A DNA stretch of 64,000 bases from Planctomycetota bacterium. Lineage in GTDB: Bacteria > Planctomycetota > UBA1135 > GCA-002686595. The translations under genes were made by a program, and so were the position numbers. The DNA lies in contig JAEUHY010000053.1 of NCBI GenBank assembly GCA_016795325.1, forward strand, positions 124,001 through 188,000, read 5' to 3'. Below are positions 8,277 to 16,858 of this stretch, piece by piece. Each line of letters starts with the position of its first letter. Positions within the stretch are counted from its first letter, which is position 1. The notes under the pieces are model-generated. The model was given only the letters and a program-made list of their open reading frames with translations. It made no database searches and had not been told where the DNA came from.

Positions 8277-8696
8277 ATGGCATTGATGCCCAGTCGAACC
8301 AAATACCGCAAGGTGATGCGCGGCCGCATTCGCGGCGCCGCCACCGCGGGCCACCGCGTTGCGTTCGGAGACTTCGGTCTCCAATCGCTGGACGCCGCTT
8401 GGATCAGTGGTCGCCAACTCGAGGCCGGCCGCGTCGCCGCTTCGCGTGCTACGGGCGGGCAGGGGAAAATCTGGATCCGCGTGTTCCCGCACAAGCCGAT
8501 CTCGGCGAAGCCGGCGGAGACGCGCATGGGTACCGGAAAGGGCGAGCCTGAGTTCTGGGCGGCCGTGGTCAAGCCCGGCACGATCCTGTTCGAACTCGGT
8601 GGCGTCACCGAGGACAAGGCTCGCCTCGCGTTCAAGCGTGTCGCGCACAAGCTCCCGATCAAGGTGAAGATGGTCAAGCGTCTCCCGACGACCTGA
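8277..8696 (+). CDS. rplP: 50S ribosomal protein L16
   Basis: L16 organises the A-site region of the 50S subunit. The 139-residue product starts MALMPSRTKYRKVMRGRIRG and carries the conserved IWIRVFPHKPISAKPAETRMG stretch in two adjoining parts, plus GKGEPEFWAAVVKPGTILFE. A good AGGAGA ribosome binding site lies upstream. The 107-base spacer from rpsC is rich in C and poor in G. Confidence 0.97.
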   Translation: MALMPSRTKYRKVMRGRIRGAATAGHRVAFGDFGLQSLDAAWISGRQLEAGRVAASRATGGQGKIWIRVFPHKPISAKPAETRMGTGKGEPEFWAAVVKPGTILFELGGVTEDKARLAFKRVAHKLPIKVKMVKRLPTT

Positions 8697-8768
8697 TCGC
8701 CTCCCGCCCTACTCTGCGCTGACCCGTCCTTTCACCTCCACCCTCTCCGCATCACCCACCACGGCGCC

Positions 8769-8981
8769 ATGAAGATCGACGAGATCCGCGGCAAGACCGA
8801 CTCTGAGCTCGCTTTCGAGCTCAAGAACCTGACCAAGGAGTGCTTCGACCGGCGCTTCAAGTCCGGTACCGACACCTCGACCGAGACGGCTCGTCTGCGC
8901 AACGCGCGCCGCGCCGTTGCGCGGATCCGCACCGTGCTTCACGAGCGCGCCAATCACATTCGCGGGCAGGAGTCCCGCTAG
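8769..8981 (+). CDS. rpmC: 50S ribosomal protein L29
   Basis: L29 is a small helical-hairpin protein next to L23 at the tunnel exit. The 70-residue sequence has the expected pattern: MKIDEIRGKTDSELAFELKN in helix 1 and TARLRNARRAVARIRTVLHE in helix 2. No Shine-Dalgarno sequence is seen; the 72-base spacer upstream is very C-rich. It ends two bases before the rpsQ start. Confidence 0.93.
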   Translation: MKIDEIRGKTDSELAFELKNLTKECFDRRFKSGTDTSTETARLRNARRAVARIRTVLHERANHIRGQESR

Positions 8982-8983
8982 TC

Positions 8984-9328
8984 ATGACCCAATCCCAAAA
9001 CCCCGAGCCCGCCGCTGGCGAGACCGCGCGCACCGCGCGCCGTCTCCAAATCGGCGTCGTCGTCTCGAACAAGGTCGCCAAGACGATCACGGTCCAGATC
9101 GAGCGCACCTTCCGTCACCCCAAGTACGGCAAGTACGTCCGCAAGCGCGAGAAGTACCACGCCCACACTGAGGTGCCCGTGAACATTGGCGACGAGGTCG
9201 AAATCATGTCGACCCGCCCGATGTCGGCGCTCAAGCGCTGGCGTCTGGTGCGCGTGGTGAAGGCTGCCGCGGACCGCGGCGTCGAGATCTCTGCCATCGG
9301 CGGTGATCAGATCGGAGGTCAGTCGTGA
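8984..9328 (+). CDS. rpsQ: 30S ribosomal protein S17
   Basis: S17 is a primary 16S-binding OB-fold protein. Starting at the ATG at 8984 gives 114 residues; the core GVVVSNKVAKTITVQIERTF, HPKYGKYVRKREKYHAH and NIGDEVEIMSTRPMSALKRW is unmistakable. It has about 20 extra N-terminal residues and a 15-residue C-terminal extension relative to short homologues. Its TGA overlaps the GTG start of rplN (GTGA). Confidence 0.95.
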   Translation: MTQSQNPEPAAGETARTARRLQIGVVVSNKVAKTITVQIERTFRHPKYGKYVRKREKYHAHTEVPVNIGDEVEIMSTRPMSALKRWRLVRVVKAAADRGVEISAIGGDQIGGQS

Positions 9329-9693
9329 TTCAAATGCAGACGTTCCTGGACGTCGCCGACAACACCGGCGCCAAACGCGTCCAATGCATCAAGGTGCTCG
9401 GCGGCACTCACCGTCGCGTCGCCGGACTCGGCGACATCGTCGTCGTGGCGGTCAAGAAGGCGCTGCCTAGCTCCGACGTCAAGGCGGGTTCGGTCGCCAA
9501 GGGCGTGATCGTGCGCACGCGCAAGGCCACTCGTCGCGATGACGGGACCTACGTGCGCTTCGACCGCAACGCGATCGTGCTGATCGACGCCGAGAACAAT
9601 CCCAAGGGCACGCGCATCTTCGGAGCCGTCGCCCGCGAGCTCCGCGAGCGCAACTTCATGAAGATCATCTCGCTCGCGCAGGAGGTGGTGTGA
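9325..9693 (+). CDS. rplN: 50S ribosomal protein L14
   Basis: L14 forms part of the intersubunit bridge near the factor site. The product is exactly the usual 122 residues, opening MIQMQTFLDVADNTGAKRVQ and containing GDIVVVAVKKALP and the ending RNFMKIISLAQEVV. The GTG start overlaps the rpsQ stop and the TGA stop overlaps the rplX ATG, so three genes are tightly coupled. Confidence 0.97.
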   Translation: MIQMQTFLDVADNTGAKRVQCIKVLGGTHRRVAGLGDIVVVAVKKALPSSDVKAGSVAKGVIVRTRKATRRDDGTYVRFDRNAIVLIDAENNPKGTRIFGAVARELRERNFMKIISLAQEVV

Positions 9694-9980
9694 TGGCCAC
9701 GCGCAAGCAGCCTCTCGTGAACGGCGGCGAACTCAAGCTGCACGTCAAGGCGGGTGACAAGGTCCAGGTCATCTCGGGCAACGACAAGGGCGTGGTGGGA
9801 GAGATCCTGCACGCACACCCGCGCGAACAGCGCGTGGTCGTCCAGGGCGTTAACAAGCGCTGGAAGCACCGCAAGCCGACCCAGCAGAACCCCAAGGGCG
9901 AGCGTGTTCAGGAAGAGCGCCCGATCCACGTCAGCAACGTCAAGCTCGTCGAGGCCGCGGCGTCCGGCAAGCGCAGCTGA
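9693..9980 (+). CDS. rplX: 50S ribosomal protein L24
   Basis: L24 initiates 50S assembly. The KOW motif is visible (KAGDKVQVISGNDKGVVGEI, about residues 18-37), followed by VVVQGVNKRWKHRKPTQQNP. The ATG at 9693, overlapping the rplN stop as TGATG and preceded by GGAGG seven bases upstream, is preferred over the GTG one codon earlier. Length is 95 residues, normal for bacteria. Confidence 0.95.
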   Translation: MATRKQPLVNGGELKLHVKAGDKVQVISGNDKGVVGEILHAHPREQRVVVQGVNKRWKHRKPTQQNPKGERVQEERPIHVSNVKLVEAAASGKRS

Positions 9981-10071
9981 GCCGAACCTCGGCCGCGCCC
10001 CCGAATCTCCCAAGCCCTTCGCCCCGTCGCCTCCACCTCGACTCCTCAACTGAACCTCACCGAGGTCCACG

Positions 10072-10671
10072 ATGTCCGCAACCGTCTCCACGAACGTTCC
10101 GCGCCTCAAGGAACGCTACAACCAAGAAGTCCGCGCCAAACTGCGCGAGCGCTTCGGCATCAAGAACGACATGGCGACCCCGCGACTGGTGAAGATCACC
10201 GTCAACATGGGTGTCGGGTCGGCCGTCGAGAACAAGTCGCGGGTTGAGACCGCGGCCAAGGATCTCGCGATGATCACCGGTCAGCAGCCGACCATTCGCA
10301 AGGCGCGTGAGGCGATCTCGGCCTTCAAGCTGCGCGACGGAATGCCGATCGGCTGCGCGGTCACCCTGCGCGGCGCGCGCATGTGGGAATTCCTCGACCG
10401 CTTGGTGTCGGTGGTGCTCCCGCGTATTCGCGACTTCCGCGGCGTGAAGGACCGGCTCGACGGTCGCGGCAACTACACCCTGGGCTTGGCGGAGCAGACC
10501 GTGTTCCCCGAGATCGAACTCGACAAGATCGACTTCGTCCAGGGGATGGACATCACCTTCGTGACCACGGCGAAGACCGACGAGGAAGGCTATTTCCTGC
10601 TCAAGGAGCTGGGAATGCCGTTCGTCCAGCGCGACGCAGCCGAAGGCAAGAAGAAGAAGAAGTCCAGCTGA
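10072..10671 (+). CDS. rplE: 50S ribosomal protein L5
   Basis: L5 binds 5S rRNA and contacts the P-site tRNA. The 199-residue protein has VPRLKERYNQEVRAKLRERF, KITVNMGVG, the FKLRDGMPIGCAVTLRG core and DRLVSVVLPRIRDFRGV. It continues with GNYTLGLAEQTVFPEIELDK and MDITFVTTAKTDEEG. A lysine-rich tail (GKKKKKSS) extends past the usual end at about residue 180. Confidence 0.96.
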   Translation: MSATVSTNVPRLKERYNQEVRAKLRERFGIKNDMATPRLVKITVNMGVGSAVENKSRVETAAKDLAMITGQQPTIRKAREAISAFKLRDGMPIGCAVTLRGARMWEFLDRLVSVVLPRIRDFRGVKDRLDGRGNYTLGLAEQTVFPEIELDKIDFVQGMDITFVTTAKTDEEGYFLLKELGMPFVQRDAAEGKKKKKSS

Positions 10672-10847
10672 TTTCCGGACCAGCCACCACCGGCTGAGGT
10701 TCGCGGTCGAGTCCGCGCTGCCCTCGGCTCGCCCGACCTCCCGCCCCAACCGACCAAGAACACCCGAAAGAACCCGACAGAGGCTTGAACGACTCGGCGC
10801 GCTTGCGCCCAGACGGATCGAGGCTGCCGGAGCAAGGTGAATCGCAC

Positions 10848-11033
10848 ATGGCCAAGACGTGTCTGATCGTCAAGAGCAAGAAGACCCCCAAGTTCTCGAC
10901 GCGGGCCTACACCCGCTGCGGAATCTGCGGCCGCCAACGCGCCGTGTACCGCAAGTTCGGGATCTGCCGCATCTGTCTGCGTGAAAAGGCGCTGCGTGGA
11001 GAGATCCCCGGCATGCGCAAGGCCTCTTGGTAG
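10848..11033 (+). CDS. rpsN: 30S ribosomal protein S14, zinc-binding type
   Basis: This is the short S14 (61 residues) with a complete zinc-ribbon: Cys24, Cys27, Cys40 and Cys43 in RCGICGRQRAVYRKFGICRIC. The remainder, REKALRGEIPGMRKASW, is the conserved C-terminus. The frame is open 21 codons further upstream, but the ATG at 10848 gives the normal family start MAKTCLIVKSKKTPKFSTRA. The cysteine-containing form implies zinc-dependent folding. Confidence 0.96.
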   Translation: MAKTCLIVKSKKTPKFSTRAYTRCGICGRQRAVYRKFGICRICLREKALRGEIPGMRKASW

Positions 11034-11045
11034 GAGCTGCCCACC

Positions 11046-11441
11046 ATGATGACCGATCCGATCGCTGATCTTTTGACCCGCGTCCGCAACGCCAACTCCA
11101 ATGGCTCCAAGACCGTGCAGATGCCGGCCTCCAAGCTGAAGGTGGGCGTGGCTCAGATCCTCCAAGAGGAGGGTTTCGTGAGCTCCTACACCGTCGAGCC
11201 TGGTGCTCCGCACAGCACGCTCAGCATCCAGCTCAAGTACGGGCCGGACGGGGAGCGCGTCATTCGCCGCATCGAGCGCATCTCGAAACCCGGCTGCCGT
11301 GTCTACAGCCCGGCCAAGTCGATTCCCTCCGTCCTCAAGGGCCTGGGCATCTACATCCTCTCGACCAACCAGGGCGTGGTCTCCGATCGCAAGGCGCGCG
11401 AGTTGAACGCCGGCGGCGAGATCCTCTGCAAGGTTTATTGA
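11046..11441 (+). CDS. rpsH: 30S ribosomal protein S8
   Basis: S8 binds the central domain of 16S rRNA and in Escherichia coli represses the spc operon. The 131-residue product opens MMTDPIADLLTRVRNANSNG; the second ATG may be the true start. The C-terminal half has the diagnostic GLGIYILSTNQGVVSDRKAR followed by GGEILCKVY. It follows rpsN by 12 bases with a GGAG element upstream. Confidence 0.96.
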   Translation: MMTDPIADLLTRVRNANSNGSKTVQMPASKLKVGVAQILQEEGFVSSYTVEPGAPHSTLSIQLKYGPDGERVIRRIERISKPGCRVYSPAKSIPSVLKGLGIYILSTNQGVVSDRKARELNAGGEILCKVY

Positions 11442-11526
11442 TCGCTGCCGGACCCAGAATCCAGCACCGACTCCAGCTCAGCATTAGCCAGCCGCACGCA
11501 CCCAGAACGTCAAGGACCACAGTTCC

Positions 11527-12069
11527 ATGTCGCGCATCGGAAAGCAGCCCGTCGCCATCCCCGGCGGCGTCAAGGTCGAGGTCGGGGCCGATCGCAAGAT
11601 CAAGGTCACCGGGCCCAAGGGAACCAGTGAGTTCCAGCACGCCGCCGAGGTCACCGTCACGGTGGAAGGCGCGTCGGTGATGGTCGCTCGCTCCTCGGAC
11701 GACCGCTCCGCGCGCGCCCACCACGGAACGACGCGCGCCATGCTCGCGAGCATGATCGGCGGCGTGACCAAGGGCTACCAGAAGGAGCTCGAGGTGATCG
11801 GGGTCGGTTGGAACGCGGCGGTGCAGGGACGCAAAGTCGTGCTCAACGTCGGCTACTGCAACCCGGTGAACATCGATCTGCCGGAGGGCGTGCAAGCCGC
11901 CTGCCCGAATCCCACGAGCATCGTTGTGACCGGTCATGACAAACAACGCGTCGGCCTCGCCGCGGCGCGTATGCGGGCCTCGCGCCCTCCCGAGCCTTAC
12001 AAGGGCAAGGGTGTTCGCTATCGCGGCGAGTACGTGCGTCAGAAGGCCGGAAAGAGCTTCGGTAGCTAA
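11527..12069 (+). CDS. rplF: 50S ribosomal protein L6
   Basis: L6 lies near the sarcin-ricin loop and factor-binding site. The 180-residue sequence starts MSRIGKQPVAIPGGVKVEV, has KVTGPKGTSEFQH in the first repeat and TRAMLASMIGGVTKGYQKEL between the two similar halves. It ends KPxK-like as PPEPYKGKGVRYRGEYVRQK. Length is normal. The next gene, rplR, begins two bases after its stop. Confidence 0.97.
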   Translation: MSRIGKQPVAIPGGVKVEVGADRKIKVTGPKGTSEFQHAAEVTVTVEGASVMVARSSDDRSARAHHGTTRAMLASMIGGVTKGYQKELEVIGVGWNAAVQGRKVVLNVGYCNPVNIDLPEGVQAACPNPTSIVVTGHDKQRVGLAAARMRASRPPEPYKGKGVRYRGEYVRQKAGKSFGS

Positions 12070-12071
12070 TC

Positions 12072-12440
12072 ATGCGAGCGATCCTCAAGAATCAAGCCCG
12101 TCGTCAGCGCCGCACTTGGCGAGTCCGCGGCAAGTTGAGCCGCACGTCGAGCGCGTTGCGTCTCTCCGTGCACCGCTCGAGCAAGCACATCTCCGCGCAG
12201 GTGATCGACGACGTGCAGGGCAAGACCCTGTGCGCGGCGACCACCACGTCGAAGACCCTCGCCGAGCAGTTCAAGGGCAAGACCAAGACCGAGCGTGCGA
12301 AGGTGATCGGCGAAGAGATCGCCAAGCGCGCCCTCGCCGCTGGCGTCACCACCGTCGTCTTCGACCGCGGTGCGGCGCGCTTCCACGGTCGCGTGAAGGC
12401 GCTCGCCGACGCTGCGCGCGGCGCCGGTCTCAAGTTCTAG
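12072..12440 (+). CDS. rplR: 50S ribosomal protein L18
   Basis: L18 brings 5S rRNA into the 50S subunit. The 122-residue protein has the basic N-terminus followed by RLSVHRSSKHISAQVIDD, then VIGEEIAKRALAAGVTTVVF and the ending DRGAARFHGRVKALADAAR, all diagnostic. It is closely spaced after rplF and 85 bases before rpsE. Confidence 0.96.
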   Translation: MRAILKNQARRQRRTWRVRGKLSRTSSALRLSVHRSSKHISAQVIDDVQGKTLCAATTTSKTLAEQFKGKTKTERAKVIGEEIAKRALAAGVTTVVFDRGAARFHGRVKALADAARGAGLKF

Positions 12441-12525
12441 GCCCGCAGTTCTGCACCACTCGTCCTGTTACGCCGCCCCGCGCCCGTAAAGCCCCAGCGC
12501 TAAGAAGTCCCCGGAGTTTCCTGCG

Positions 12526-13044
12526 ATGAACGATGGCATTCGCTACCTCGACATCAACGAAGTCGAGCAGCTTTCTGAACTTTCGGAAGTCATGGTGCGC
12601 GTCAACCGCTGCGCCGTGGTGGTGAAGGGTGGACGGCGCTTCTCGTTCGCTGCCCTGACGGTGAGCGGCGACGGCCGCGGCGTCGTGGGGATCGGCTATG
12701 GCAAGGGTCGCCAGGTTCCGGGCGCGATCGAGAAGGCTGGACGCGACGCGCGCAAGCACCTCATGCGCGTGCCGTTGACCTCCACCAACACGATCCCTCA
12801 CGCGGTCGAAGCGACCTTCGGCGCTTCTCGCGTGCGTCTCGTGCCGGCATCGCCGGGCACGGGCATCATCGCGGGCGCTGCGGTGCGCGCGGTCTGCGAA
12901 ATGGCGGGCATCAAGGACATCCTCACGAAGAACTACGGTTCGACGAACCCGGTCAACGTCGTGAAGGCCGCGACCCACGCACTGGCGCAACTGCGCACCC
13001 ACGAAGAGACCCGCGCCCTGCGCGGTGTCGAACTGGGCGCCTGA
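12526..13044 (+). CDS. rpsE: 30S ribosomal protein S5
   Basis: S5 is an mRNA-entry and accuracy protein. The 172-residue product contains VMVRVNRCAVVVKGGRRFSF, GIGYGKGRQVPGAIEKAG, TIPHAVEATFGASRVRLVPA and SPGTGIIAGAAVRAVCEMAG, covering both domains. Normally rpmD (L30) follows; here the next gene is rplO after a 76-base spacer and no L30 frame is seen. Confidence 0.97.
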   Translation: MNDGIRYLDINEVEQLSELSEVMVRVNRCAVVVKGGRRFSFAALTVSGDGRGVVGIGYGKGRQVPGAIEKAGRDARKHLMRVPLTSTNTIPHAVEATFGASRVRLVPASPGTGIIAGAAVRAVCEMAGIKDILTKNYGSTNPVNVVKAATHALAQLRTHEETRALRGVELGA

Positions 13045-13120
13045 AGCGCGATCGCTCGAGCCGACGCTGGCCGAGCTGCAGCCAACCAAGCACAACCTCT
13101 CACATACAAGGCATCACGAC

Positions 13121-13609
13121 ATGAATCTCAAGACGGTCTGCGACAAGGGTGTCAAGCACGCCCAGCGCAAGCGAGTGGGCCGTGGCATCGGCAGTGGTCT
13201 GGGTAAGACCTCGGGTCGAGGCCACAAGGGATGGGGCGCGCGCTCGGGAACGAGCCGCCGTCCGGGTTACGAAGGCGGTCAGATGCCCATCTACCGCCGC
13301 GTCCCCAAGCGTGGTTTCACGAACGCGCGCTTCCGCGTCGACTACACGGTGGTCAACGTCGAAACGCTCAACGCCTTCGACAACGGCTCGATCGTCGACC
13401 TCGCTTCGATCCTGTCGCACGGTCTGGCAAGCAAGACCGCACCGCTGCTGAAGATCCTCGGCGACGGAAAGCTCGAGAAGAAGCTCACCGTGCGCGCCCA
13501 GAAGTTCAGCGCGACGGCCAAGAGCAAGATCGAAGAGGCGGGCGGCGTGGCCCAACTGATCGACGAGCGCGGTGCTGACGTCACGGAAGGCGCGGAGGCG
13601 CAGGGCTAG
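13121..13609 (+). CDS. rplO: 50S ribosomal protein L15
   Basis: L15 is a late assembly protein with a long glycine- and basic-rich N-terminal arm. The ATG at 13121 gives 162 residues; the arm RVGRGIGSGLGKTSGRGHKG and YEGGQMPIYRRVPKRGF are clear. The C-terminal globular part has KILGDGKLEKKLTVRAQKFS and a short acidic tail. Its TAG stop overlaps the GTG start of secY by one base. Confidence 0.96.
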   Translation: MNLKTVCDKGVKHAQRKRVGRGIGSGLGKTSGRGHKGWGARSGTSRRPGYEGGQMPIYRRVPKRGFTNARFRVDYTVVNVETLNAFDNGSIVDLASILSHGLASKTAPLLKILGDGKLEKKLTVRAQKFSATAKSKIEEAGGVAQLIDERGADVTEGAEAQG

Positions 13610-14946
13610 TGGAAGCCCAGGGCAGTCCCCTCCAGCTGCTGAAGATCCCCGAGACGAGGGACAAGATCCTCGTCACGATGGGGCTCTTGCTGGCGTATCG
13701 GCTCGGGTTTCAGGTGCCGATTCCCGGCATGAACCCGAACTTCCTCAGCGACATCTCGCGCGAGGCCCAGCAGTCGTGGTTCGGTCTGATGAACGCCTTC
13801 TCCGGGGGCGACATCGGCCGCACGTCGATGTTCTCGCTGGGGATCATGCCCTACATCTCGGCTTCGATCATCTTCTCGATGCTCTCGAAGATCAGCCCGA
13901 AGATCGAGGCGATCGCGAAGGAAGGCGCGTCAGGTCAGAAGCGCATCAACCAGTGGACGCGACTTCTCGCCGTGCCGATCGCGCTTCTTCAAGCGCTCCT
14001 GGTGTACACGGGCGTGTTCCTCGCCAACCCCCTGATGATCGACAAGTCGATCGGGGCAGGTCTCGGACTGGCCGTGATCGTGATCCTCTCCCTGACCGCC
14101 GGCGCGATCTTCTGCATGTGGTTGGGCGAGCTGATCACCGAGTACGGGATCGGCAACGGCGCGTCGTTGATCATCATGGCCGGCATCATCACGGACATGC
14201 CGTCCGCGCTGGCGCAGATGGTGGGACGCGACGACTTCTACGACACCATCGTGTACTTGGTGGCCCTGTGGCTCGCGATCGTCGTGGTGATCGTCTACAT
14301 CACCAAGGGCACGCGCCGCATCCCGATCCAATACGCCAAGCTGACTCGCGGTCGGCGGGTGTACGGCGGTCAACGCCACTTCCTGCCGTTGAAGGTGAAC
14401 ATGGCCGGCGTCATGCCGATCATCTTCGCCTCGATCATCTTCGTGCTGCCCGGCGTGCTGCTCTCGCTGCTCGACTACGAGTGGAGCACCTGGCTCGCGA
14501 CCGTGCTCAACGACCAAGTCGGGTTCGTTCACGTGGCGCTCCAGGTGGTCCTGATCTTCGCGTTCTGCTTCTTCTGGAACCGCTTGATGTTCCAGCCCGA
14601 GCAGATCGCGGATGACCTGCGGGAACGTGGCTCGTTCATCCCGGGGATCCGCCCCGGTCCGAAGACGGCCGAGTTCCTCGACCACACGCTGACCCGGATC
14701 ACCATGGCCGGCGCTGCGTTCCTCGCGGTGATCGCTGTGCTCCCGAGCTTCGTCACTGCCAAGACCCCGCTGACGCCCGCGATGGCGTACTTCCTCGGCG
14801 GCACGTCCGTGCTGATCGTGGTCGGCGTGGCGCTCGATGTCGTCGACAAGCTCAACGCGCAACTCGTGATGCGCAACTACGAGGGCTTCATGAAGTCCTC
14901 GGGCGCCGGCTGGACGCAACAGCCCGGCCAGCAGACCAAACCCTGA
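13609..14946 (+). CDS. secY: Protein translocase subunit SecY
   Basis: SecY is the ten-helix inner-membrane channel through which SecA and ribosomes push proteins. The 445-residue product has the RLGFQVPIPGMN segment after helix 1, TM2 plug region (GGDIGRTSMFSLGIMPYISA), and alternating hydrophobic segments. The cytoplasmic loop TKGTRRIPIQYAKLTRGRRV contacts SecA and ribosomes, and ADDLRERGSFIPGIRPG precedes the last helices. The GTG at 13609 fits the typical start. It occupies its usual spc-operon place before adk. Confidence 0.97.
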   Translation: MEAQGSPLQLLKIPETRDKILVTMGLLLAYRLGFQVPIPGMNPNFLSDISREAQQSWFGLMNAFSGGDIGRTSMFSLGIMPYISASIIFSMLSKISPKIEAIAKEGASGQKRINQWTRLLAVPIALLQALLVYTGVFLANPLMIDKSIGAGLGLAVIVILSLTAGAIFCMWLGELITEYGIGNGASLIIMAGIITDMPSALAQMVGRDDFYDTIVYLVALWLAIVVVIVYITKGTRRIPIQYAKLTRGRRVYGGQRHFLPLKVNMAGVMPIIFASIIFVLPGVLLSLLDYEWSTWLATVLNDQVGFVHVALQVVLIFAFCFFWNRLMFQPEQIADDLRERGSFIPGIRPGPKTAEFLDHTLTRITMAGAAFLAVIAVLPSFVTAKTPLTPAMAYFLGGTSVLIVVGVALDVVDKLNAQLVMRNYEGFMKSSGAGWTQQPGQQTKP

Positions 14947-15005
14947 AGTCTGCCCGCGATCCCAGACCCTTTCTCACCACACCCCGCATTCCAAACTCCA
15001 CCGTC

Positions 15006-15656
15006 GTGCAAAGCGTTCTGATCCTCTTGGGCCCTCCGGGGGCTGGCAAAGGCACTCAGGCTGTCCGCCTGAGCGGCGCTTTGTCGCTTCCGCACGTGTC
15101 CACAGGGGATCTGTTCCGCGAGAACCTCAAGCTCGGTACGGCGCTGGGGGAGAAGGCGCGCGGGTTCATGGACGCGGGGCGTCTGGTGCCTGACGAACTC
15201 GTGATCGACATGTTGTTCGACCGCGTGGGACGCGCCGACTGCCGTGGAGGCTTCCTCCTCGACGGCTTCCCGCGCACCGTGGCCCAGGCCACCGCGCTCG
15301 ACGCTCGTCTCGGCGGCGCCCAGGTGCGCGCCATCAACCTGGCGGTTGAGGACGCGGCGGTCGTGGAACGTCTCACGGGACGTCACACCTGCCGCGGCTG
15401 TGGCAACGTTCATCACGAACGGTTCTCGCCCCCGGCCAAGGCCGGTGTGTGCGACCGCTGTGGCGGCGCGCTGTACCAGCGCCCCGACGACTCCCGCGAC
15501 GTGGTCGAAAAACGTCTGGCGGTCTACCGCGAGCAGACCAAGCCGGTCGAGGCTCACTACCGCAGCCGTGGCGTACTGAGCGAGGTCGACGGCGCCCGCA
15601 AGCCCGACGATGTCTATACTGCGCTGCTTCGCGCCGCGCGGGGAGAGGTGCGCTGA
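15006..15656 (+). CDS. adk: Adenylate kinase, zinc-LID type
   Basis: Interconverts ATP and AMP with two ADP. The P-loop GPPGAGKGT lies at residues 9-17 and the AMP-binding TGDLFREN and DGFPRTVAQA are present. The LID domain (about 122-160) carries Cys129, Cys132, Cys149 and Cys152, predicting a structural zinc as in many Gram-positive enzymes. Length (216 residues) is standard. It starts with GTG; no map gene intervenes before infA, whose ATG overlaps the adk stop. Confidence 0.96.
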   Translation: MQSVLILLGPPGAGKGTQAVRLSGALSLPHVSTGDLFRENLKLGTALGEKARGFMDAGRLVPDELVIDMLFDRVGRADCRGGFLLDGFPRTVAQATALDARLGGAQVRAINLAVEDAAVVERLTGRHTCRGCGNVHHERFSPPAKAGVCDRCGGALYQRPDDSRDVVEKRLAVYREQTKPVEAHYRSRGVLSEVDGARKPDDVYTALLRAARGEVR

Positions 15657-15898
15657 TGGCCAAGGAAGAACCGATCACGATCGAGGCGATCGTGACCGAG
15701 GCGCTGCCGAACGCGCGATTCCGCGCGAAGCTGGCGTCGGGCCACGAGATCCTCGCACACGTCAGCGGCAAGATGCGGATGCACTACATCCGCATTCTGC
15801 CGGGCGACAAGATCACCGTGGAGATGTCCCCCTACGATTTGACCAAGGGCCGCATCATCTATCGCGGCGACCGCAAGAGGAGCCAGAATCCGTCATGA
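15656..15898 (+). CDS. infA: Translation initiation factor IF-1
   Basis: IF-1 is an OB-fold protein that binds the 30S A site during initiation. The 80-residue product has the core AIVTEALPNARFRAKLASGH, KMRMHYIRILPGDKITVEMS and DLTKGRIIYR. It is slightly longer at the C-terminus than the 72-residue Escherichia coli protein. Start and stop overlap adk (TGATG) and rpmJ (ATGA), so all three are translationally coupled. Confidence 0.96.
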   Translation: MAKEEPITIEAIVTEALPNARFRAKLASGHEILAHVSGKMRMHYIRILPGDKITVEMSPYDLTKGRIIYRGDRKRSQNPS

Positions 15899-16011
15899 AG
15901 GTACGTTCGAGCGTGCGGCGCATGTGCGCCAACTGCAAGGTCGTGCGACGCCGCGGCGTCGTGCGCGTGATCTGCAAGGAACCGACGCACAAGCAGCGTC
16001 AGGGTCGCTGA
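15895..16011 (+). CDS. rpmJ: 50S ribosomal protein L36, zinc-binding type
   Basis: A 38-residue protein that is normal size for L36. The zinc ligands Cys11, Cys14, Cys27 and His32 are all present (MCANCK, ICKEPTH), as are the basic residues that hold the 23S rRNA. The start overlaps the infA stop as ATGA. Confidence 0.95.
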   Translation: MKVRSSVRRMCANCKVVRRRGVVRVICKEPTHKQRQGR

Positions 16012-16086
16012 GCCGATCGGCGTAGAGCACACACCATCGCCGCGGTCCCACCGCACATCCATCCAAGAAGTCCCGGAGCATCCACC

Positions 16087-16470
16087 ATGCCGCGTCTCAT
16101 CGGCGTCGACATCCCCGCCAACAAGCGCCTCGAGATCGCGCTGACCTACGTCTACGGCGTCGGTCGCGTGACCGCGCAGAAGATCTGTGACGACGTCAAA
16201 CTCGACCGCGGCATGCGCGCGCGCGAGCTCAACGAAGACCAGATCGCCATGCTGGCGACGTACATCCAGAAGACCTACATGGTCGAGGGCCAGCTACGTC
16301 GCCAGGTGGCCGCGAACATCAACCGACTGCGGGAAATCTCCTGCTATCGCGGACTCCGCCATCGCCGCGGTCTGCCCGTGCGCGGACAGCGCACGCGCAC
16401 GAACGCACGCACGCGCAAGGGCCCGCGCAAGACCGTGGCCGGCAAGAAGTCCGTGAAGGGAATGAAGTGA
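16087..16470 (+). CDS. rpsM: 30S ribosomal protein S13
   Basis: S13 bridges the 30S head to the 50S subunit and contacts P-site tRNA. The 127-residue protein starts MPRLIGVDIPANKRLEIALT, has the helix-two-turn-helix YGVGRVTAQKICDD, and ends in the basic GLPVRGQRTRTNARTRKG segment that reaches the tRNA. The stop is directly followed by rpsK. Confidence 0.97.
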   Translation: MPRLIGVDIPANKRLEIALTYVYGVGRVTAQKICDDVKLDRGMRARELNEDQIAMLATYIQKTYMVEGQLRRQVAANINRLREISCYRGLRHRRGLPVRGQRTRTNARTRKGPRKTVAGKKSVKGMK

Positions 16471-16471
16471 A

Positions 16472-16858
16472 ATGAGCAAGGCAGCAGCAGCCAAGAAGAA
16501 GATCAAGCGCAACGTCGCGCGCGCCGTCGCCCACATCAAGGCGTCGTACAACAACACGCACGTCAGCATCGCCGATGCGCAGGGCGAGGTCATCGCCACG
16601 GGCTCGGCGGGCATCGTCGGCTTCAAGGGCACGCGCAAGAGCACGCCCTTCGCCGCGACGCGCGCTGCCGAGCACGCGGCGCAGGCCGCCGTGCGCAACG
16701 GCGTCAAGGAAGTGCTCGTTCGCGTCCGCGGCGCCGGCTCTGGCCGCGAGTCCGCGATCCGCGCGCTCGCTTCCTCGGGTCTCAACATTCTGGCCATCGA
16801 AGATTGCACCCCGCTGCCGCACAACGGCTGCCGGGCCCGCAAGCGCCGCCGCGTCTAA
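16472..16858 (+). CDS. rpsK: 30S ribosomal protein S11
   Basis: S11 forms the 30S platform that holds the mRNA 3' end of the Shine-Dalgarno helix. The 128-residue product shows HIKASYNNTHVSIADAQGEV, the FKGTRKSTPFAA core and VRVRGAGSGRESAIRALASS. It ends with IEDCTPLPHNGCRARKRRRV. It begins two bases after the rpsM stop. Confidence 0.97.
   Translation: MSKAAAAKKKIKRNVARAVAHIKASYNNTHVSIADAQGEVIATGSAGIVGFKGTRKSTPFAATRAAEHAAQAAVRNGVKEVLVRVRGAGSGRESAIRALASSGLNILAIEDCTPLPHNGCRARKRRRV

Noticed and set aside
15610..16011. 133-residue frame containing L36
   Set aside because: The upstream part is out-of-frame infA; only the last 38 codons, from the ATG overlapping the infA stop, are a real gene.
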